Of a stretch of 64,000 nucleotides of DNA, positions 9,834-21,723 are shown in pieces; the first letter of the stretch is position 1; each line of letters begins with the position of its first letter. The stretch lies in contig JANDJZ010000226.1 in assembly GCA_027943245.1 (NCBI GenBank), positions 1-64,000 of the forward strand, given 5' to 3'. The stretch is from Acanthamoeba sp. SK_2022b. Its lineage: Eukaryota; Discosea; Longamoebia; Acanthamoebidae. Both the position numbers and the translations under genes were made by a program. The notes beneath the pieces are model-generated. The model saw nothing but the letters and a program-made list of their open reading frames with translations, searched no databases and was not told where the DNA came from.

Positions 9834-12800
9834 CTATTCTCTCTTCCAGGAGCGCTCCTCCTTGTCCTCGTCGAGGTCGACGTCGATCTCTTCTTCGGTA
9901 ACGGCGAAGGGCTCTTCGACGAAGGATTCGCCGCCCTGGTACTCTTCCACCTCCTGCGCACAACAGTAGGAGTCGAGCATTAGCGTGTGAGTCGCAAGAG
10001 GGCAAAGAGACCAGAACTCCGCGAAACATACCTGACCCTCGGCCTCCGCTTCGGTGAGCTCGGGCGTTTCTCCGGCGTCACCGGCAGACTGGGTGGAATC
10101 GTGCCAGCTCATCTTCAACGCGTGACCCTGCAACGCGTTGCCCTTTTGCATGGCCTGCAGCGCAGCAGAGAATTGATTTAAAATTGCAGTCGATGATGAT
10201 GGGAGGGGAGGGGAGGCAAGTACCAGCTCGGCCATGAACCGTTGCGCGAATTGAACCAGGAAGTTGTTCGAGTCGGGCTGCATGGCGAGCGAAATGATCT
10301 CACCAAAGGCCTGGAAGTGGGCGCGCAGGAGAGCCTCGTCCCTGAGCTCCTCGGGCACGTCGTGTACGCAGACCACGGTGGTACGGTTGTCCAACTTGAA
10401 CGAGCGCGAGGCAGTCGCGTATCCGCGACCTACACTCGCAATAGAAGCCTTTGTGAGCACGGCGCTGGTACGTACATGGACGAAAGAGACAGCATTACCT
10501 CTGCCCCTGCCTCTGCCGCGGCCCCACCAGGGAGCTCCGCGAGCGCGCATTGGGGCACCGCGGCCTCTGGGACCCGCCAGCGATGGCACACCGGCAACTG
10601 ATTGATGCAAGGCCACCGCGGTGACAAGATTAGCCAGACCAAAGGTCCCAGTTCCACAACGCCACGCACACACAAACGACTGGAGAAAAGTAGTCAAACC
10701 TTGGGCGGCGATTTGGGCAGCGGGGATGCCGAGTTGCTTGGCTTCCTCCTGAAGGCTGGCCAGAGTCTTCTGCAGCGCCTCTACTCGCGACTGCTCGGCG
10801 CCCTTGGCTGCTGGCGTCGACGAGGCGTCCGCAGCAGAGCTCAGTTCGGGTGACTCAGCAGCCAGGCTCGAGGCTTGGCCACCGCTCGGTTGGCCGGCTG
10901 CGTTCGTGCCCGTTTCAGTGGTGGTCTTGGACTTGGACAGCAGCTCTAGCTCCCTGTCCAAGCGCTGCTTTTCCGAGTCGGCGCTCAGTTTCTTCCACGA
11001 GGTGGTCGCGGCAGGCGCGGCAGCTGCGGGAGCGGTCTTGTGCTTGGCTACGTCCTCGCGGGCCTTCTTCATGGCCTCGCCGATCTTGGCCGTGAGAGCC
11101 GTGAGCTGAGCCTTGATATCGTCCTTCTCCTTCGAGTTGGTTCCCTTCATCTTCTCCAGCAATTCGAGCAGTTTCTGAGTTGGCCCAAACCAAACACGCA
11201 ATAGACGTTGATCAGCATCCACTCAATGTTCAGGCCATGCGGTCTCGCGCACCTTCTGCTGCTCCAGCTGCTTGCTGAGGAGCTCCTGTTGCTTCTTCTT
11301 CAGTGCGTCCAGGCTCTTCGGCTGGGCCGCAGCGGAGGGCTGCACCACAAGAGAGGTCGGTGTTCGGGACATCATCGCCGGCTGAGGAACTGCAGACGTA
11401 GTGGGCACGGGTCTGGCCACCTGCGATGCCCGGAAACGAGGAGGCGTAAGCTTGTGCTTTCGCGCACATCTTGGCGGTGGGGGTGATGAAGAAGAAGAAG
11501 TGCAGCAAAGCGTACGGGTTTGGGGACCGGTTGAGGGACCGCTGGCGCTGGAGCGCCGCCCTCCTGTTGTGCATCCTCCTTCTTGAGGTAGACCTGAATG
11601 AACCGGTTGCCCATCACAGCCTCGGGCGAGCGAAGAGCCAGCAGAGCCTCGGCATTGCTAGTGAACTGTACAAATGCCTGTTTGTTCGCCGGGTCCAACT
11701 GGAGGAGTGTAGAGAGAGAGAGAGAGAGAGAGAACAGAGTGAGGTGAGAAGTTGTCTTCCGAGTTGTCTTTTATAAAAGTTGAGAGAGTCCGGTACCTGA
11801 ATGTTGACGATATTACCAAACTTCTGGAAGTGTGCGTTGAGCTGGGTGATCGTATTCAGCTCCTGTGGGATGCGAGCCACGCAAATCGAGTCGGTCTGTG
11901 GCTTTGGTGGCCTGCCCCCCCTGTGGCCGTAATCTCCCTCATACCGCCCGCGCTTGAATCGGTTGAAGCCACGGCCGCCTCCTGAACGCACGAGAGGAAG
12001 TGAGGACCGGCGGCGCTTTGACGAAGCAGGCCTGTTTGGTGGGGGAGGGGAACGCTGGAGGATACCATGGTCGCCATAGTGCGAGTTGTAGGGCTGGTTG
12101 CCTCCAAAGTTGGCAGTGTCGGTGATAGCGCTCTCTGGATCGTCATCGTAAGACGGCCTGTGCTGATACCCGCCTCGTCCTCGACCACGCATTCCACGCA
12201 TGCCGCGCGACGGGTACGGCTGGCTGCCGGGCGTGGGCATCAGTCCGTCTCCGCCGTGGTAGGGCACCTGGTGAGCTGAAGGCATCGGGATCGGGGGCAG
12301 CGGTAGGACGCCTGGGTTTGTTGGGCAGTCCATTTAGTCAAGTCGCACGCATTGCACTTGCAGGCCGACGCACAGAGGTCGTTGGCGTACCCTGGCTGCC
12401 CATCCTCGGGGGAACGTGAGGCATGGATGGGAGCGGGAGCAAGGGACCAGGGGGATTAAGCAACCCGGGACCCGCGCCTCGCCCGCCACGCACGGGAGGC
12501 GCAGCGCGGGGAGCGGGCGGCCACACGGGAATGGGACTGGTCTTGTTGAGGAACGGATCCTCGGGATTGTACGCACCGGCTTCCTCGGTGTCGTCTGGAA
12601 TTTATGCGGCACGAGAGGAGAATGAGATGAGGTTCTGGAACTCCTCTTACTCTTTTGAACGCTTGCGTCCGAGTAATTGGAGTGGACGGGGGGGGAGCAT
12701 ACCACGACCACCCTGAAGCTTGGACAGGCCCGCCTCGTCAACGACAAGAGGGCGCCCAAGGTGTTCGTACTCACAATTCTCGCCCTTAACGCACACACCA

Positions 12801-13837
12801 CGCTCTGCGTAAAACGGGACGAGGGAGAAGATTAACATAATGATTATGAAACATTTGTATCTTGTGGGTACCTTCAAAATCGTAGCACACGCCGCGCTTC
12901 CTCCCGGTGATGCGGCTGCCTCCAAAATCGCCAGCAGTCCTCGAGTCGCGTCCGCCACTCCTGCGGGCGCTGTAATCTCGGCTTCGGCTGTCATCGTAGC
13001 GACTGCCAGAGGACGGATGGTGTGGCCTGCTATCCTCTCGTCCTCCTTCCCATCTACCACCTGCAACTTCATCCTTGCCTCGGCTCGAGGAGAGGGGCCT
13101 GTCGATGTTGACACGTCCGCCCTCACTGCCTCGCTGATCGTATCTTCGCGAGGAGGAGGACTGCACCTCTCTATCCTCGCCTCGGTCTCTGTCGCGCCTG
13201 TGCCGGTCGCGCCTCTGTGACGAGGGCGAACGCTCCTCATCTTCCTCTGAGCCTCCCCTCCTTCTCTTGCGATCTCTGCTGTCGTCATCGTAAGGTGCCG
13301 GGCTTCTTTCCCGCTCCCCTCTCTTTCTGCCGCTGCTGTCATCTGTTCTCCGCGCTGAGGAGGAGCTGCGATCATCATACTGTTCATACGCTTCTCCCTC
13401 CTCGAAATCTTCTCTTCGTTCTTGCTGCACGCGGCGTGAGTCTTCCTTCTTCCCACCGCCGGACTGTCGAGATGTCATCTCGTGCAGTGTATCAAAAAGG
13501 CGTCCGATAAAGGGTTTGGTCTCTGTGGAAGGAAAATACGAGGCTCAATAGATGAGTTGAAATGGGGGTCAGTGGGAGAGACGGGTACCTTCTTTCAAAA
13601 AATCTTGGAGCTCGGTGGTACAAAACTCTCTGACCTGCTCGGTTGACATGTCATCGCGCTTGAGCAAGGCCAAAATGTACATGGACAACACCTTGGGATC
13701 GGCAGCGCATCTAAACCATGAAAAAGTGAGTGCAGAACCAATTGATCCGGAACCTGCAAGCCAGCAACATACATTGGTTCTAACTGCCCGATCAGGTAGT
13801 CCTGCAATTGTGTCTCCTGCTCTGAGCTGAGATTCAT
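9834..13837 (-). CDS. RBM26/RBM27-type RNA-binding protein (PWI-like, CCCH, two RRMs)
   Basis: Nuclear RNA-binding protein; animal RBM26/27 work in poly(A)-tail exosome targeting. The first exons (13837-13773, 13710-13589, then from 13522) splice to LIGQLEPICAADPKVLSMYI and ETKPFIGRLFD, the N-terminal PWI-like helical domain of RBM26. An Arg/Ser/Asp-rich region follows (about 13480-12900), then a CCCH finger with C-x8-C-x5-C-x3-H spacing (CYDFEERGVCVKGENCEYEH; split by an intron) and the adjoining 'PLVVDE'. Two RRM domains are visible: SICVARIPQELNTITQLNAH near 11880 and TTVVCVHDVPEEL near 10390. Between them are a Lys/Gln-rich coiled coil and RGRGRGRG repeats. The acidic C-terminus ends at 9834. 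About ten or more exons; I did not fix every junction. It shares a 242-base divergent promoter region with the kinase gene at 14080. Confidence 0.85.
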
Positions 13838-14079
13838 CCTCCAGCTCAACAACAAGCGGCGTGGTTTCTTGATGTCTTCACGAACGATTAGCCGTCTGCT
13901 GTGTGCGGCTCTATCTCTGATTTTTCCAGCCACCCAAAGAATGCAAGAATGTCGACAGAATAAAGATCCACGATAATATCTGGAACGCGCGAAATTGGCC
14001 AACGCAAACTGACTGGGTTGGTAAGCGTGTTGATTGTTGTCCCCTATTGCGGCTTCTCTTGAAGTCTACTGCCACCACA
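13838..14079. promoter_or_regulatory. Divergent promoter region
   Basis: Only 242 bases separate the start codons of the minus-strand RBM26-like gene and the plus-strand GALK2-type gene, so both promoters and 5' leaders must lie here. No TATA box is evident. Confidence 0.5.
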
Positions 14080-16700
14080 ATGAGCAGCGACACTGCCGCC
14101 CCGCTCCCCCCCGTTTTCCATAGCGTGGATGAGATGTACCCGCTCGAGGGCGAGGATTTGGAAGAGATTCGATCTCGGTAAGCCATTCCCAATAAACGCA
14201 CTTTGTTGCTTCAATTGGTGCTAACATCCAGCGTTTTTTTAGCTACGTCAATCTGACGGTACAATTTGAGAAGATTTATGGGTCTGCTCCCGCCTACTTC
14301 GCGCGTGCTCCCGGGCGCGTTAATCTCATCGGTATGGTTCATGGCCTCAGGCGTCCTTCCTTTTTGTGTTGGTAGTGTTGTACCCACGCGACTTCCTCCC
14401 ACCAGGCGAGCACGTGGATTACAGCGGCTACGGTGTGCTGCCCATGGCGTTGGACCGACAAGACACCATCATGGCTGTCCATGTGGTTGAGGGCGGCGTT
14501 CAGGAGGACACCATCAACCTCCACAACGTCAGCGACCGGTTCCCCACGCGCGCGCTGACCGCGTCATCCTCGATCGACGTTGCCCACGACTGGTCGCGCT
14601 ACGTGCTCGCCGCCTACCGTGGGCTCGAGCAAGCCAAGGACCTCGTCGGTATGTGCACAACGGATCCGTTGCCGTGCATTCGTTGCCCCGGCTCACAGGC
14701 AGCCCGCGCAATCCTGTTCCATTCGCTGGTCAGGCGCTGATGGCAGGGATGGCGAAGGGAAGCAGCCGCCGCAGACGATCAACATCCTTACCCACGGCAC
14801 TGTTCCCATCGTACGTTCACCCAGCCCAACAGTCACCACCCGATCGTGAACGATGCGTTCGTGTTGTTGCGATGTTGGTGTGCATGTGCTTTTTATTTGT
14901 TACTAAATACTCGATTGGCCTATTTCCTTTGGGTCAGGGATCGGGACTGTCGTCATCGTCCGCGCTTGTCTGCGCGTCGTCGCTGGCTTTGGCACAGGCC
15001 AACAAGCAACGCCTTTCCAAGACCCAAATGGCCGACCTGGCGTGCAAGGCCGAGCGATTCATCGGCATGGAATCGGGAGGGTGCGATCCGTTGTTGTTTT
15101 CTGAAGACAATGAGCCCACTATCCTGCGTATCCGCTTACTTGGCCCTCCTTCTGCATATGCAGCATGGACCAGGCCATCTCCTTCCTCGGCGAGAAGGGC
15201 AAGGCCAAGAGGATCGACTTCGATCCCCTTCGGGCTTCCGATGTCATGATTCCCGCAGGGTGCCTCTCACCACTCTCGCCGCTCGCCTTCCTGGGGCGCC
15301 TACTCTTCCCACTTTCCCTCTATCGCTGCATGATTCGATTGACGTTTGTTGGTCGGTGGCGCAGCGTGTCGTTTGTGATCGCGGCGAGTGGTGTTGAGGC
15401 CAACAAGTACGCGACTCACGGCTCCGGCTACAACATGAGAGTTGTCGAGTGCCGCCTGGCTGCCGTCCTGCTGGGCAAGGCCCTCTGCGTCGAGGACTGG
15501 ACGCAAATCAGGTGAGGCCACCAACCCACTTCTTTTCTACACACGGGCAAAACTGACTTCTGGTTGTTTGCCTCCTCCTCAGGCGACTAATTGATGTGCA
15601 GAAGCTCCACAAGCCTCAGCCGACACTCGAGGAGTTGGCCAGCTTCGTGAAGCAGCACCTGCACGAGGACCCCTACTCTCTCAGCGGTATGCGTGCACTG
15701 CGCTGCACGAGACCACTATTCGCTTGTTGGCTCGTTGGTCGACGCTTTTCTTGACACTCACGCGGGCCATTCATGTGTGCAACCGACATCAGAGGTGGCC
15801 GAGCTCACCGGCTTTGATGTCGACCGAGTGAGGAAGGACTACCTGGGCCGGATCGTCGTGGAGGATGTGAACGAGAAGCTCTTCCACCTCTATCGCAGGT
15901 CGCTTCATGTGTACACCGGTAGGATCGCGCCTTCCTCCCCGCAATACTGGCTTAGGCCTCTACTTTAACGGGAGGTTCTCTGGGAACTCTCTAGAGTCCA
16001 AGAGAGTGGAGGACTTCCAGAAGATCTGCCAGACAAAGGCCGCCTCAACGGAAGAGGCCAGCGGCCAGCTAGAGGTACCTCCTCCCTTTCACGCTGGACG
16101 ACTCAAGACTCAGACACATTATGGTGTCGAGTAGTGGATGTGCTCAAGCTCCCTCTCCTCTTACAATGGCAGGCCCTGGGCAAGCTCATGAATGAATCGC
16201 ACTTCAGTTGCCGGGACCTCTTCGCCTGCTCCTGCTCCGAGCTGGACCAGCTTACCTCCCTCTGTCGGTACATGTTGCCCCCCGCGACTTCGCTTCGTCA
16301 ACACCCATTGCGGCCTGTTGTCTTCGTAAGCTTCGCTCCTTGTTGTTGCACGAGCTCATTTTGGCGCTGCCGCTGCGATGAGTGTGTTCAGCGAAGCGGG
16401 AGCGGTGGGTTCTCGTTTGACTGGCGCTGGCTGGGGCGGTTGGACCATCTCCCTTGTGCCCACGCACAAGGTGGACGACTTCTGCATCAAGGTACCAAGA
16501 CCGACGGGCTCCTTGCATCTCGCATTCCCCATCACGCGCGCGTCTCTGTCTGTCTGTTTTCGTCCTGTCGCACGGTGCCGCCACCGGTGATGATGATGTT
16601 GATGGTTGTCTCTGGTCCAAAGGTGAAGGCGACGTTCCCCGAGTTGCTGGTGACGACGCCTGGCACTGGCGCTGCCGTCTACGTGCCGATCGCTCACTGA
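14080..16700 (+). CDS. GALK2: GHMP sugar kinase, galactokinase/GalNAc kinase (GALK2-like)
   Basis: ATP-dependent sugar-1-kinase of the Leloir/GalNAc salvage type. Thirteen exons chain in frame: 14080-14177, 14243-14331, 14406-14648, 14734-14810, 14938-15080, 15164-15259, 15365-15511, 15583-15686, 15793-15918, 15995-16074, 16173-16267, 16392-16491, 16623-16700. Domains: substrate signature [17 protein letters not shown]-binding [14 protein letters not shown], the [12 protein letters not shown] motif and C-terminal [35 protein letters not shown] resembles the GALK2 'MN.SH.SCRD.YECSCPELD' block, so GALK2 fits better than GALK1. Exact substrate (galactose or N-acetylgalactosamine) cannot be read from the sequence. 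Confidence 0.9.
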
Positions 16701-17597
16701 ATAACGTTAACGAGCAAGAAGAAAGGACGGGGAACGCGTAAAGAGAAAACGGCAGGGGGTGATGTGTACTCCGCCGACGCTATGCGGCTTTTCGGTAGGT
16801 CTGCCACACCAAGCAGGGCTTGCCACTGGCACACGCGTGACTGCGCGGGGTAGTAAAAGCCATTGGTTGACTGGTTATCTTTGAGTTTTGGCTCCTCCAG
16901 GCGGGGAAGCGCATCTTTCCCAAAAGCTAAGTTGGTGCGTTGCCAGGGTGAAGTCGACCACTTCGGCAAGACTACAGACCTGGCGACGGGGGGTACATCA
17001 CGGACAACCCGCTGATAATGGCACAAGCTCCTCCGCCTGACACCGGTGCCGTTGCCAAATGTGGAGATTCGTGGTGTAACTGACCCGTTCCACATCAGCT
17101 AAGAGAAGCGGAACATTCGGCGGAGCTATGTGATGTTTGGCACCGTTCTCCGACATCTCCCGGACCCACACCGCCTGTCACGCGCGGCAGCGCTCTTGGT
17201 GGGTGATGGAAACACCATCCGGTCCAAGGGCGAAGCTCCACTTAGCTCTGGCCCACGAAAGGCAAGGCGGCGATGAAAGGCGACCCATCACCTTCGTCGT
17301 CAGTGGATCAGAACAGCAAAAGACTAGGAATTGCAGGAATGTGACACCGGTTCGTTCCTGTTACCTACGCGTCTTAGATGGAGTCGACCAGTTTTGGGGC
17401 TGCCACCAGCAACAGCCAATTGCACACGCCCCCCCTTCTGTTTCTTATAAATCTGGTCTGCCGCTCTCCTCCTGTGGTTCTTTATCCATCTTGCACGCAC
17501 CAAGCAACGCATCCCTTTCCCCTACCCAAAAGCACTCCCTCCACCGAGGGGTGAACCATTGCCTGTCATCATCTCCTTTACGTTCGTTACCCCCACC
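16701..17597. other. Intergenic region, 0.9 kb
   Basis: Holds the 3' end of the sugar-kinase transcript and the upstream region of the RFX gene. A 133-codon minus-strand ORF (17095 to 16694) starts with ATG but shows no recognisable domain and overlaps the kinase stop, so I do not call it. No tRNA or repeat was recognised. Confidence 0.4.
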
Positions 17598-18951
17598 ATG
17601 AGCAGCCACGAAGAACACACCAGCGACCAGCAGCCGCCGCGCCAAGAGGACGATATGACCACCGATGAGAGGGACCGCATTGCTGTCGTGCAATGGTTCG
17701 TTTATCTTGCCTACCGGCAGTAGCAACGCGTATCTAACTTTTCACGCGGCAGGCTGAAGGACAACTACACCATCAGCACGGGTGGGTCGGTGAGCAAGTG
17801 TGAGGTGTATGCACACTACCTCAGCATGTGCCGACAAAAGGGTACGTGCACTCATGCGCACCAACTCCGCACGTCTCTGCCTCGGCCTTACCCTCCCCCT
17901 TTAGGCGTCACCTTCCCCATGTCGCGCACGTTTTACGGGAAGCTTGTTCGTAGGGCTTTCCCTGGCATAAAGAGCAACAGAAAGGGCCCCCGAGGACAGG
18001 CCAAGTACGTGTCTTCCTCTACATAGTGTATCTTTTCCTCTTTCTTGCCCCGATCCTATCACAATCATCAGGACTACCGCTCCAGGCCTGTCTTGTCCTA
18101 ATTTAGTCTTGGTCACGCATTGGCTGATCGCTCTGCTTCCTTATCGCAGGCAGCACTACACCCACCTGGTTCGTCGAACGGCGGCTGACTACGAGATTGG
18201 CGGCGAGGTGACCCCGGGTGCAACCGGTTCGCCTGCTGGCCAGCGCCGAAGTCGGTCCGCTTCGTTGCCGTCCTCTCCTGCGCTGTCGCCTTCGTCGATG
18301 AACTCGTCGGGGTGCCTCTCGTTCACCTTTCAAGTGAGGCCACAGAAGCCTCGCCAGCGCTCCTCCTCGTGCAAGTCGTCGTTCACCAGATCCACCTCGA
18401 CCGCCACTTCGGCCTCGTCTTCTGTACAGAGTTCGCCAGTGCTGTCGCCTCTCCTCTACACCTCCGTGCCCTCATCGACCACTGCCTCTCCGGCCTCGTC
18501 GACGTGCGCATCGCCTCGACAGTTTCTCAGCTCGCCCGTGCCCTCGTCGCCCGTGCCTTCGCCCTCTCCCTTCCTCATGCCTTCGCCCTCGACCCCCCAA
18601 CAACAGAGCCACTACCCCACCTCTCAACCGTCATCGCCCTGGTCGCATTGCTACGACCAGAGCTTCAACAGAGAGGAGGGTCACACCAGCAACACCGCCA
18701 CCAGCCTCAGCCCGTACCTCGACGCCTGGCCCATGCTGGAGGCGCCAAGCATCCTGTCGACTGAGGCAGAGGCGCTGCTGTACAAGTGCGCCATGCTCAA
18801 GCGGGTGCGGGAGAGGTGCCGCGAGGCCCAGAACGGCGTCGAGCGGCCTACCCGGGACAGCTTCCTCTTCAGAGCGATCAACGACCCCTCGTGGAACGAC
18901 GCCTGGGCCGATTTGGGCTTTGCAGAATGGTGCCTCGACAACCTGCTTTAA
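17598..18951 (+). CDS. RFX-family winged-helix transcription factor
   Basis: Sequence-specific nuclear DNA-binding protein. Exons 17598-17695, 17753-17841, 17905-18004 and 18150-18951 splice to a full RFX DNA-binding domain near the N-terminus: VQWLKDNYTISTGGSVSK, YAHYLSMCRQKG, TFYGKLVRRAFPGIKSNRKG and RGQAKQHYTHLVRR. This corresponds to the 'W L..NYE', 'LY..Y...C', 'FGK.IR..FPGLKTRRLG.RGQSKYHY.G' pattern. The following 160 or so residues are Ser/Pro-rich and probably unstructured. A short helical C-terminus contains AEALLYKCAMLKRVRERC. The dimerisation and other conserved regions of animal RFX1-3 are not visible, so it is a compact RFX protein. RFX factors control ciliary genes in animals and cell-cycle or DNA-damage genes in fungi; the role here is unknown. 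Confidence 0.88.
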
Positions 18952-19399
18952 GGTTGCCGGTAGTCGGAGGTCTTGACCTGCAATGCCCATCCACAGACCA
19001 AGCGCTGGGCTGTAAAGATAGGATACTTGTACACATACACCACCATCATCTGTACACAACTGGAGGTTCACCACAGATGTGTGAAAACAGAATTGTTTGT
19101 TTTTCTTCGCTTATGCCAGCCAATTGTTCCAAGGGTCGCCGGCGCACCTGCTCCCTGGTCCTGCTTTATCCGAGACGCCCAACAACAGACTTCGTTTGAC
19201 ACCCTCCTGCCTCCCTGTCGGTGCCCTACAGTGCTGTCGGTCTGCCAGTTTTCGCACTGTTTTCCCAAACGGGGCAGCTGACGGACAGAAACTATTTTCT
19301 ATGCTCTCCCCACCGACGTTCAACTATTTACAACTAGTCTCCTCTCTCAGCATCTCGGATGCTCAGGCCTGCGTGCACCGGACTTGACGTTCGAGTCGT
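18952..19399. other. Convergent 3' spacer
   Basis: Lies between the stop codons of the RFX gene (plus) and the F-box-like gene (minus), and presumably contains both 3' untranslated regions. No other feature is seen. Confidence 0.4.
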
Positions 19400-21088
19400 T
19401 TAGCGGGAGAGCAGCTTCTTGCGGGCGCCCGAAACCGACGAGAGCAGGCCGGTGAAGGAGTCCCTCCTCCTTCGCTTCTGCTTGCCCTCTCCGTCCTCGT
19501 CCGCCGACACCGCCGCCTGTCGCGCTTCGTCCGGCTGCGCCTCTGGCGGCGAGGTATAGACCGGGCTCTCTGCCCAGCCGCCCGGTATGGTTGCCCCTCG
19601 ACCATCGGTGCCATCCTCGTCGGCTTCGGCTGCCCGAGCCTCCCGATCCGGGGACTCGTCGCCCTGGCGCGACCCCTTGCCGAGCCTGCCCTTGTTACGC
19701 ACCATCTCCTCGAGCCGCATCTCCAGCTCCTTGAGGCGGTTGAGGTTACGGGTCTGGTTCTCGAAGAGGTTGGCACGGTACCACGCCTCATCGGCCGAGC
19801 TGATGATCGTCGACGGGCTCTCCTCCCCACTGTCGGCGCTCTCTTGGTCGTCGCCGTCCTCCTTGTAGCTGTCGTTGTCATTGTATCCGGCGTAGTCTTC
19901 TTCTTCTTCTTCTCCGTTGCTGCCATCGACCGATGAGCGTCTGCGGTGGTGGTGCTTGCTCCACCCGAAGAAGGAGGCGAGGAAGCGCTTGGACAGCTCG
20001 CTGCCCTCAGCCAGCTTGCGCCGCACGCTCTCCCGTGCCCTTCTCTCTTTCTCCTCGTCGTCGGCTTCGCTCTCGTCGCCGAGTCCCGTGAAGCGCACCG
20101 ACCTCTTGGAGTGCTTGGACTTGACCGAGCCGTCCTCGGCCGGCCGCTTGAGGATGCCCTTGGCCGGCGCCGGCTTGGGCCGCGAGGTGGACAGCAGCCA
20201 GAGGCGCGCGATAGACGTGTGGCGGCCGGCGCCATCGTAGATGACATTGTCGTCTTCATCGTCGTCATCCTCAAAGTTATCACCTTCCTGATCGTAGTCC
20301 TCGTCGTCGCTGTCGTAGATGCTCCGCACACGTTGGACGGGTCGCGCGGGGACCACGAACCGGATGCCCCGGTCTCGCTCGTACACCACCATCTTCTCGA
20401 TCATGCGCGACCAGTGTCGACACACCATCCTGCACCGCCCGATGTCCTCTGCGCTCGCCCACAAGATAGAGAGGGTGAGACACCAAAGCCCTAGGAGAAC
20501 GACAGTCGCGCTTATCAAGGTGGGAGGCCTATAGGTACGAGGTATGCATGTGTTGTACTGGTTGGGCACCAGGTGGAGCCAAATGGACTGAAGTACTGCG
20601 TCGGGCAGGTAGAGGATAGTGAGCAGCGTTTCCGAGGGCACGTCGACGGTGTGCGGCTGCCCAGCTGATGAACGAGAAGGGTGAGCGAACCATACAAAGC
20701 CACGTATAAGAGGGAAGAGACATCCCGAGGGTTGCACGTACTAACGTCACAGATGAGCACGTCTCGTCGCGAGACTCGAGCGACCGTGTGTCCCGCGGAA
20801 GTGCGCCACTCGCTGTGCAGGGGCAGCTCGCGCAGGTTGAACACCACCTTGCCTGGTGTGGAAGTGCGTGAGCGGAGAACTACGGAAAGCGACAGGAAAA
20901 AGGTTGCGGGCACGCGCACCATCGCCTCTCTTGTTGCTTGTGAGAAGGATGCCCGTGTTGGCCAGAGCCAAGGGGTCGTTCAACAGCTCCAGCTCCTCCT
21001 CGCCCTTTGCTTCAATGTTCACTTCGGCTTCGTCTTCCCTGGTTCGTACGTAAGCTCGCAGAGAGCTCTTGCGGTCTATCGCGGACAT
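19400..21088 (-). CDS. F-box-like protein with long acidic/basic tail
   Basis: Probable substrate adaptor of an SCF ubiquitin ligase. Four exons fit: 21088-20920, 20852-20742, 20664-20539, 20448-19400. The spliced protein has an N-terminal domain without clear homology (residues 1-90: LNDPLALANTGILLTSNK, VVFNLRELPLHSEWRT). An F-box-like motif follows, LPDAVLQSIWLHL then DIGRCRMVCRHWSRMI, interrupted by one intron. The large C-terminal exon is low complexity: an acidic Asp/Glu run (DYDQEGDNFEDDDDEDDN), basic KRSVRFTGLG and a coiled-coil-like NRLKELEMRLEEMVRNKG. The substrate-binding domain usual in F-box proteins (LRR, WD40) is absent. The F-box call rests on the pattern of hydrophobic residues and the 'VC..W' core. 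Confidence 0.6.
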
Positions 21089-21723
21089 GTGACCTTTCTA
21101 AACGCTGTCTTTTTTTCCTTTACGGCTTCGCGGACCAAACTGCGTCGTCTTCTTCGTTCCTCTTCTTCTTACTTATTTTGTTTACAAGACGGATATCTTA
21201 ACTCTCATAAATGTTTAATAGGAGCCATGGCCGTCAGTAGCTTGAGCCCCCGGCAAGGACGCGTTTCCAGCCTGTTTGCACGAAGAACCACCACAGCTCC
21301 ACGCACAACACGCACACGGAGGCGAAGCCAGAGAGCACAACGCTCGAAATTGCCGTGGCCTGCCCGAGGAATGCTTGTCGACGTTATTGGAAAGCTTGTG
21401 CAGAGAGGCAAGGCGACGTTACGCAGACAGGTATCGACACTCGATGCCGGGCAACAGACGGACCAACCAGGAATCAGAAATTAGAAGCGGGGAGGAAAGT
21501 TGGCTTCGAAGCAAGTCCGTAACAAGAAGAGAAGGCAACCGGAGGCACTCTGCCTCTCTGCCAGCACGCCAAGCACGCCCTAGGCTCTCCGCGCGCCACT
21601 CCAGCACCACCTCAACACGCCGCGGCAGACGAGCAGGCTTTCCAGAGATTTCCCGAAAGGGGGTCGCGGCTCTCATCCCATTCTGCTGATCTCAATCGAT
21701 TCTTGTCGAGGTGCGCCGATTCA
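21089..21723. promoter_or_regulatory. Divergent upstream region
   Basis: 635 bases separate the start codons of the minus-strand F-box-like gene and the plus-strand methyltransferase gene, so both promoters lie here. A T-rich stretch (21100-21200) is notable. Plus-strand ORFs in this region (for example 21276-21689) have no domain and are not called. Confidence 0.4.

Noticed and set aside
16694..17095. 133-codon minus-strand ORF after the sugar-kinase gene
   Set aside because: No domain, overlaps the kinase stop codon, and no neighbouring exon extends it.
19363..20331. 322-codon ORF in another frame of the F-box-like gene
   Set aside because: Extremely rich in Thr, Arg and Ser and overlaps the better-supported frame with the F-box motif.
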